Positions 4,539 through 6,193 of a DNA stretch of 6,193 nt are shown in pieces. The translations under genes and the position numbers were made by a program. The stretch is from an uncultured bacterium (lineage in GTDB: Bacteria > Patescibacteriota > Minisyncoccia > Phycocordibacterales > CAIZIN01). The first letter of the stretch is position 1; every line of letters begins with the position of its first letter. Below the pieces are notes generated by a model. The model was not told where the DNA came from. It did no database searches and worked only from the letters and a program-made list of their open reading frames with translations. The DNA lies in the NCBI GenBank assembly GCA_903933085.1, contig CAIZIN010000069.1:1-6193 (forward strand), in the 5' to 3' direction.

Positions 4539-4543
4539 CTTTG

Positions 4544-4572
4544 TTGTGCGCTGGTGTATTGTGGGATATAAT
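4544..4572 (+). promoter_or_regulatory. mraZ promoter
   Basis: A perfect -10 box TATAAT (4567-4572) has a weak -35 TTGTGC (4544-4549) at 17-base spacing. Transcription would start near 4579-4580, about 218 bases before the mraZ ATG. The weak -35 and the adjacent TGGGA boxes fit a regulated promoter. Confidence 0.65.
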
Positions 4573-4597
4573 GGTAAGTAAGTGGGACAGAGTGGGA
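4561..4597 (+). promoter_or_regulatory. MraZ boxes (autoregulatory operator)
   Basis: GTGGGA occurs at 4561-4566, 4582-4587 and 4592-4597, with a degenerate ATGGTA at 4571-4576. The last two give TGGGA-5 bases-TGGGA, the spacing described for the E. coli MraZ site (repeated TGGGN with 5-base spacers, upstream of mraZ). The array overlaps the -10 box and the predicted start point, so bound MraZ would be expected to repress its own operon. Confidence 0.7.
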
Positions 4598-4639
4598 AAT
4601 AGTAATTTCCTCACTAATTTCAAATTTAAAATGAAAAAT

Positions 4640-4682
4640 TGACACAAAATAAGAAGAGTACCCACGACTATATTTTGTGTCA
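4640..4682. repeat. 12-bp perfect inverted repeat TGACACAAAATA / TATTTTGTGTCA
   Basis: The arms are at 4640-4651 and 4671-4682 with a 19-base loop. The loop and inner arms hold most of the 29-base repeat copy B. The right arm overlaps the start of the next palindrome by 5 bases, so the two may form one compound element. Confidence 0.7.
4646..4674 (+). repeat. 29-base dispersed repeat, copy B
   Basis: This stretch runs from AAAATAAGAAG to CGACTATATT and matches 3489-3517 at 25 of 29 positions. Here it lies inside an inverted repeat; at copy A the flanking arms are absent. Confidence 0.75.
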
Positions 4683-4749
4683 TCCTCGCGAATGCAGGGA
4701 TCCAGGTTCTGAATTTTCAGACTGGATTCCTGCCTTCGCAGGAATGTCA
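4678..4749. repeat. large imperfect palindromic repeat (REP/MITE-like)
   Basis: The arms TGTCATCCTCGCGAATGCAG... and ...TGCCTTCGCAGGAATGTCA fold into a stem of about 30 bp with a few bulges and a central CTGAA/TTCAG. The arm text (CATTCC.GCGAA..CAGG.ATCCAG) is like the short palindromic elements dispersed in many bacterial genomes. No open frame is present, so it would be non-autonomous. No T-run follows the hairpin. Confidence 0.7.
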
Positions 4750-4797
4750 GATAGATTTATTTAAAAATTTATAATTTGAAATTTAACATTAGCAACC

Positions 4798-5232
4798 ATG
4801 CTCATAGGCGAATATACACACAATTTTGATGATAAGAACCGAGTTTCGGTTCCTTCGAAATTCCGAAAGGAAATCGGGAAGAAAATTGTGATAACTCGCG
4901 GATTGGATAATTGTTTATTTATGTATACCCTCAAAGCATGGGAAAAAATTTCTGAGAAGTTGGGAGAGATGAGTATGTTTACAGCTGATACTAGAGGCTT
5001 TAACAGGTTTATGCTCGCAGGTGCATCTGAAATCGAAGTGGATGCAATTGGACGTGTTTTGATTCCAGAGTATCTTCGTGATTTTGCAAAGATAAAAGAA
5101 AAGGTTGTGTTCGCAGGTGTTCATAACCGTGTTGAACTTTGGAATGAGAACGCGTGGAATGAGTATAAAGACAAAGTTGTAAAGCAAGCCGATGCTTTAG
5201 CTGAAAAGCTAGGGCAGGTGGGTGCGTTTTGA
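4798..5232 (+). CDS. mraZ: transcriptional regulator MraZ
   Basis: MraZ is a ring-forming DNA-binding protein of the AbrB/SpoVT type. It binds repeated TGGG-containing boxes before its own gene and controls the division and cell-wall cluster. The 144 residues match the family length of about 143-152. Two swapped-hairpin half-domains are visible, each with the family DxxxR motif: D11-D-K-N-R15 followed by VSVPSKFR, and D82-A-I-G-R86 followed by VLIPEYLR. MLIGEYTHNFDDKNRVSVP is a typical MraZ N-terminus, so the ATG at 4798 is well supported despite the lack of a Shine-Dalgarno. The TGA stop at 5230-5232 shows that TGA is read as stop. rsmH begins 80 bases later with no terminator between. Matching TGGGA boxes lie 200 to 240 bases upstream, so autoregulation is likely. 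Confidence 0.97.
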   Translation: MLIGEYTHNFDDKNRVSVPSKFRKEIGKKIVITRGLDNCLFMYTLKAWEKISEKLGEMSMFTADTRGFNRFMLAGASEIEVDAIGRVLIPEYLRDFAKIKEKVVFAGVHNRVELWNENAWNEYKDKVVKQADALAEKLGQVGAF

Positions 5233-5237
5233 GGATA

Positions 5238-5265
5238 GAATTAAGAATTATGAATTAAGAATTTA
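5238..5265 (+). repeat. heptamer array (GAATTAN), 4 units, after mraZ
   Basis: The units run GAATTAA, GAATTAT, GAATTAA, GAATTTA, starting exactly 5 bases after the mraZ stop codon. Phase, distance to the stop and final variant unit match the array after greA (1958-1992). Confidence 0.85.
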
Positions 5266-5312
5266 GTTAAAACAGAAATTCAGATTATGAAAAATATAAA
5301 ATTAAATTCAAA

Positions 5313-6193
5313 ATGCATATAAGTGTACTTTTACAGGAATCAATACAGGGTTTAGATCTTAAAGATGGCGACATCGTTTTTGATGGAACCTTTGGTGGTG
5401 GCGGACACACTAGAGCGATGCTTGCTTCGGGAAAAGAGATAAAGATTATTGCGACTGACCTCGATACTGATGCGATATCCCGTGGGCAAGAGCTAGTGTC
5501 TGAATATAACGGCAGACTGATTTTAGAAAATGATAACTTTGGAAATATTTCTAAAATCTTGGAGAGTCATAATTTAGTTGGTGTGGACAAAATCCTCCTC
5601 GACCTAGGATGGAGTTCAGACCAACTTGAATATGGCGGAAGAGGACTTTCGTTTTTGAAAGATGAGCCACTTCTTATGACATTGAAGAAGGAGGCAGTAG
5701 AAAGTGATGTAACGGCCGAGGATATAGTGAATCATTGGGCAGAGGATACAATAGCGAATATTTTGTTTGGTTTTGGAGATGAAAAACATTCAAGACGGAT
5801 TGCAAAAGCGATTGTTGATGCAAGAAAGATAAAGCCTTTGAAAACGACTTCGGAATTGGTAGATGTGATTTCAAAAGCCGTTCCACCGAGTTATAGATTT
5901 GGAAAAATACATCCAGCAACACGAACTTTTCAGGCATTACGAATCGCAGTTAATCGAGAGTTGGAAATTTTAGAAGAAGTTCTGAAAGAGGGTTGGAAAG
6001 TTTTAAATAAAGAAGGAAGAATAGCTGTCATTTCATTTCATAGTCTTGAAGACAGAATTGTTAAACAATATTTTAAGGAATTAGTAAAAGAAGAAGGGGC
6101 TTTAATACTCACAAAAAGACCGATTATTGCAACAAAAGATGAGATTTCGATGAATCCGAGATCAAGAAGCGCTAAGTTGAGAATATTGGAGAA
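5313..6193 (+). CDS. rsmH: 16S rRNA (cytosine(1402)-N(4))-methyltransferase RsmH, 3' end cut by window
   Basis: RsmH (MraW) uses S-adenosylmethionine to methylate N4 of C1402 in 16S rRNA of the small ribosomal subunit. The frame runs from ATG 5313 to the right edge, 293 residues, probably lacking only a short tail. The start HISVLLQE is the family's usual H.PVLL.E. The SAM-binding glycine loop is DGTFGGGGHT (24-33), and ATDLDTDAI (47-55) binds the cofactor ribose. Other family marks are ILLDLGWSSDQL (94-105), GDEKHSRRIAKAI (155-167), HPATRTFQALRIAVNRELE (200-218), SFHSLEDRIVKQYF (241-254) and NPRSRSAKLR (281-290). In the usual RGFSF..DAPLDMRMD segment this protein reads GLSFLKDEPLLMTLKK (111-126), losing the common LDM aspartate. 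There is no Shine-Dalgarno. It follows mraZ by 80 bases, the classic dcw order. Confidence 0.96.
   Translation, partial: MHISVLLQESIQGLDLKDGDIVFDGTFGGGGHTRAMLASGKEIKIIATDLDTDAISRGQELVSEYNGRLILENDNFGNISKILESHNLVGVDKILLDLGWSSDQLEYGGRGLSFLKDEPLLMTLKKEAVESDVTAEDIVNHWAEDTIANILFGFGDEKHSRRIAKAIVDARKIKPLKTTSELVDVISKAVPPSYRFGKIHPATRTFQALRIAVNRELEILEEVLKEGWKVLNKEGRIAVISFHSLEDRIVKQYFKELVKEEGALILTKRPIIATKDEISMNPRSRSAKLRILE

Larger units (their letters stand above)
4505..4585. repeat. inverted repeat bracketing the mraZ promoter
   Basis: CCACTTACTACC (4505-4516) is the inverse complement of GGTAAGTAAGTGG (4573-4585) except for one extra base. The 9-base core AGTAAGTGG is identical in both arms. The arms are 56 bases apart and enclose the DnaA box, the -35 region and the -10 box. 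The right arm overlaps the MraZ boxes, so the left arm may be an inverted upstream operator. Confidence 0.55.
4598..4797 (+). other. long mraZ 5' leader containing repeat elements
   Basis: This leader of about 200 bases holds no gene. It holds, in order, an AT-rich segment (4602-4639), a 12-bp inverted repeat (4640-4682), a large imperfect palindrome (4678-4749) and an AT-rich segment up to the ATG. The last segment has a perfect TATAAT at 4770-4775 without a recognisable -35. It could be a second promoter with a leader of about 16 bases, or chance in AT-rich DNA. No Shine-Dalgarno precedes mraZ. Confidence 0.55.

Noticed and set aside
4448..4645. Minus-strand open frame across the mraZ control region
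   Set aside because: It crosses a terminator hairpin, the MraZ boxes and the mraZ promoter, and its protein shows no family resemblance.
4639..4674. TTGACA plus TATATT as a promoter in the mraZ leader
   Set aside because: The two boxes are 24 bases apart, too far for a sigma70 promoter, and TTGACA is part of the inverted repeat.
5287..5322. Tiny open frame MKNIKLNSKCI overlapping the rsmH start
   Set aside because: It has only 11 codons, no ribosome site and a composition expected of AT-rich DNA.

Overview
The window looks like a chromosomal segment of an AT-rich bacterium with a small genome, most likely a member of the Candidate Phyla Radiation (Patescibacteria, Parcubacteria-like). This is inference. 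It rests on compact one-domain genes, the near absence of Shine-Dalgarno sequences, a promoter that seems to give a leaderless greA message, and the style of the lysyl-tRNA synthetase and of the small unknown proteins. TGA is used as a stop (mraZ and the 217-residue gene), which argues against the recoded Gracilibacteria/Absconditabacteria lineages.

Layout. (1) Bases 1-141: the C-terminal tail of an integrase-core (IS481/IS3-like) transposase, read from the left edge. (2) Bases 142-1374: an accessory stretch with two minus-strand single-gene units, each with its own promoter and intrinsic terminator. The first (388-834) is distinctly richer in G+C and encodes a small protein whose C-terminal half resembles the RNA polymerase alpha-subunit C-terminal domain without the rest of alpha. 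The second (999-1301) is an unrecognised 100-residue protein. (3) Bases 1449-3495: greA and lysS, probably one plus-strand unit. (4) Bases 3496-4490: several hairpins, then a self-contained gene (3772-4425) whose protein has a degenerate protein-kinase-like signature (HTF in place of HRD, DYG in place of DFG), closed by two tandem terminators. (5) Bases 4491-6193: the start of the division and cell-wall (dcw) cluster, with a long regulatory region, mraZ, and rsmH running off the right edge.

How the genes work together. GreA rescues backtracked RNA polymerase and LysS charges tRNA-Lys, so the greA-lysS pair is core gene-expression machinery. MraZ is the DNA-binding regulator of the dcw cluster and RsmH methylates 16S rRNA. 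The region before mraZ holds a consensus -10 box, repeated TGGGA boxes with 10-bp spacing matching the known MraZ site, a perfect DnaA-box consensus, and an inverted repeat bracketing the promoter. It is followed by an unusually long leader of about 220 bases carrying a large palindromic repeat element.

Repeats. Two short repeat families link the intergenic regions. One is a heptamer array (GAATTAN) that begins exactly 5 bases after the stop codons of both greA and mraZ and ends in the same variant unit. The other is a 29-base element found at the lysS stop codon and again in the mraZ leader. I see no CRISPR array, tRNA or rRNA. I do not see a complete new multi-gene system. The most promising unknowns are the stand-alone alpha-CTD-like protein, the kinase-like protein, and the layered mraZ control region.
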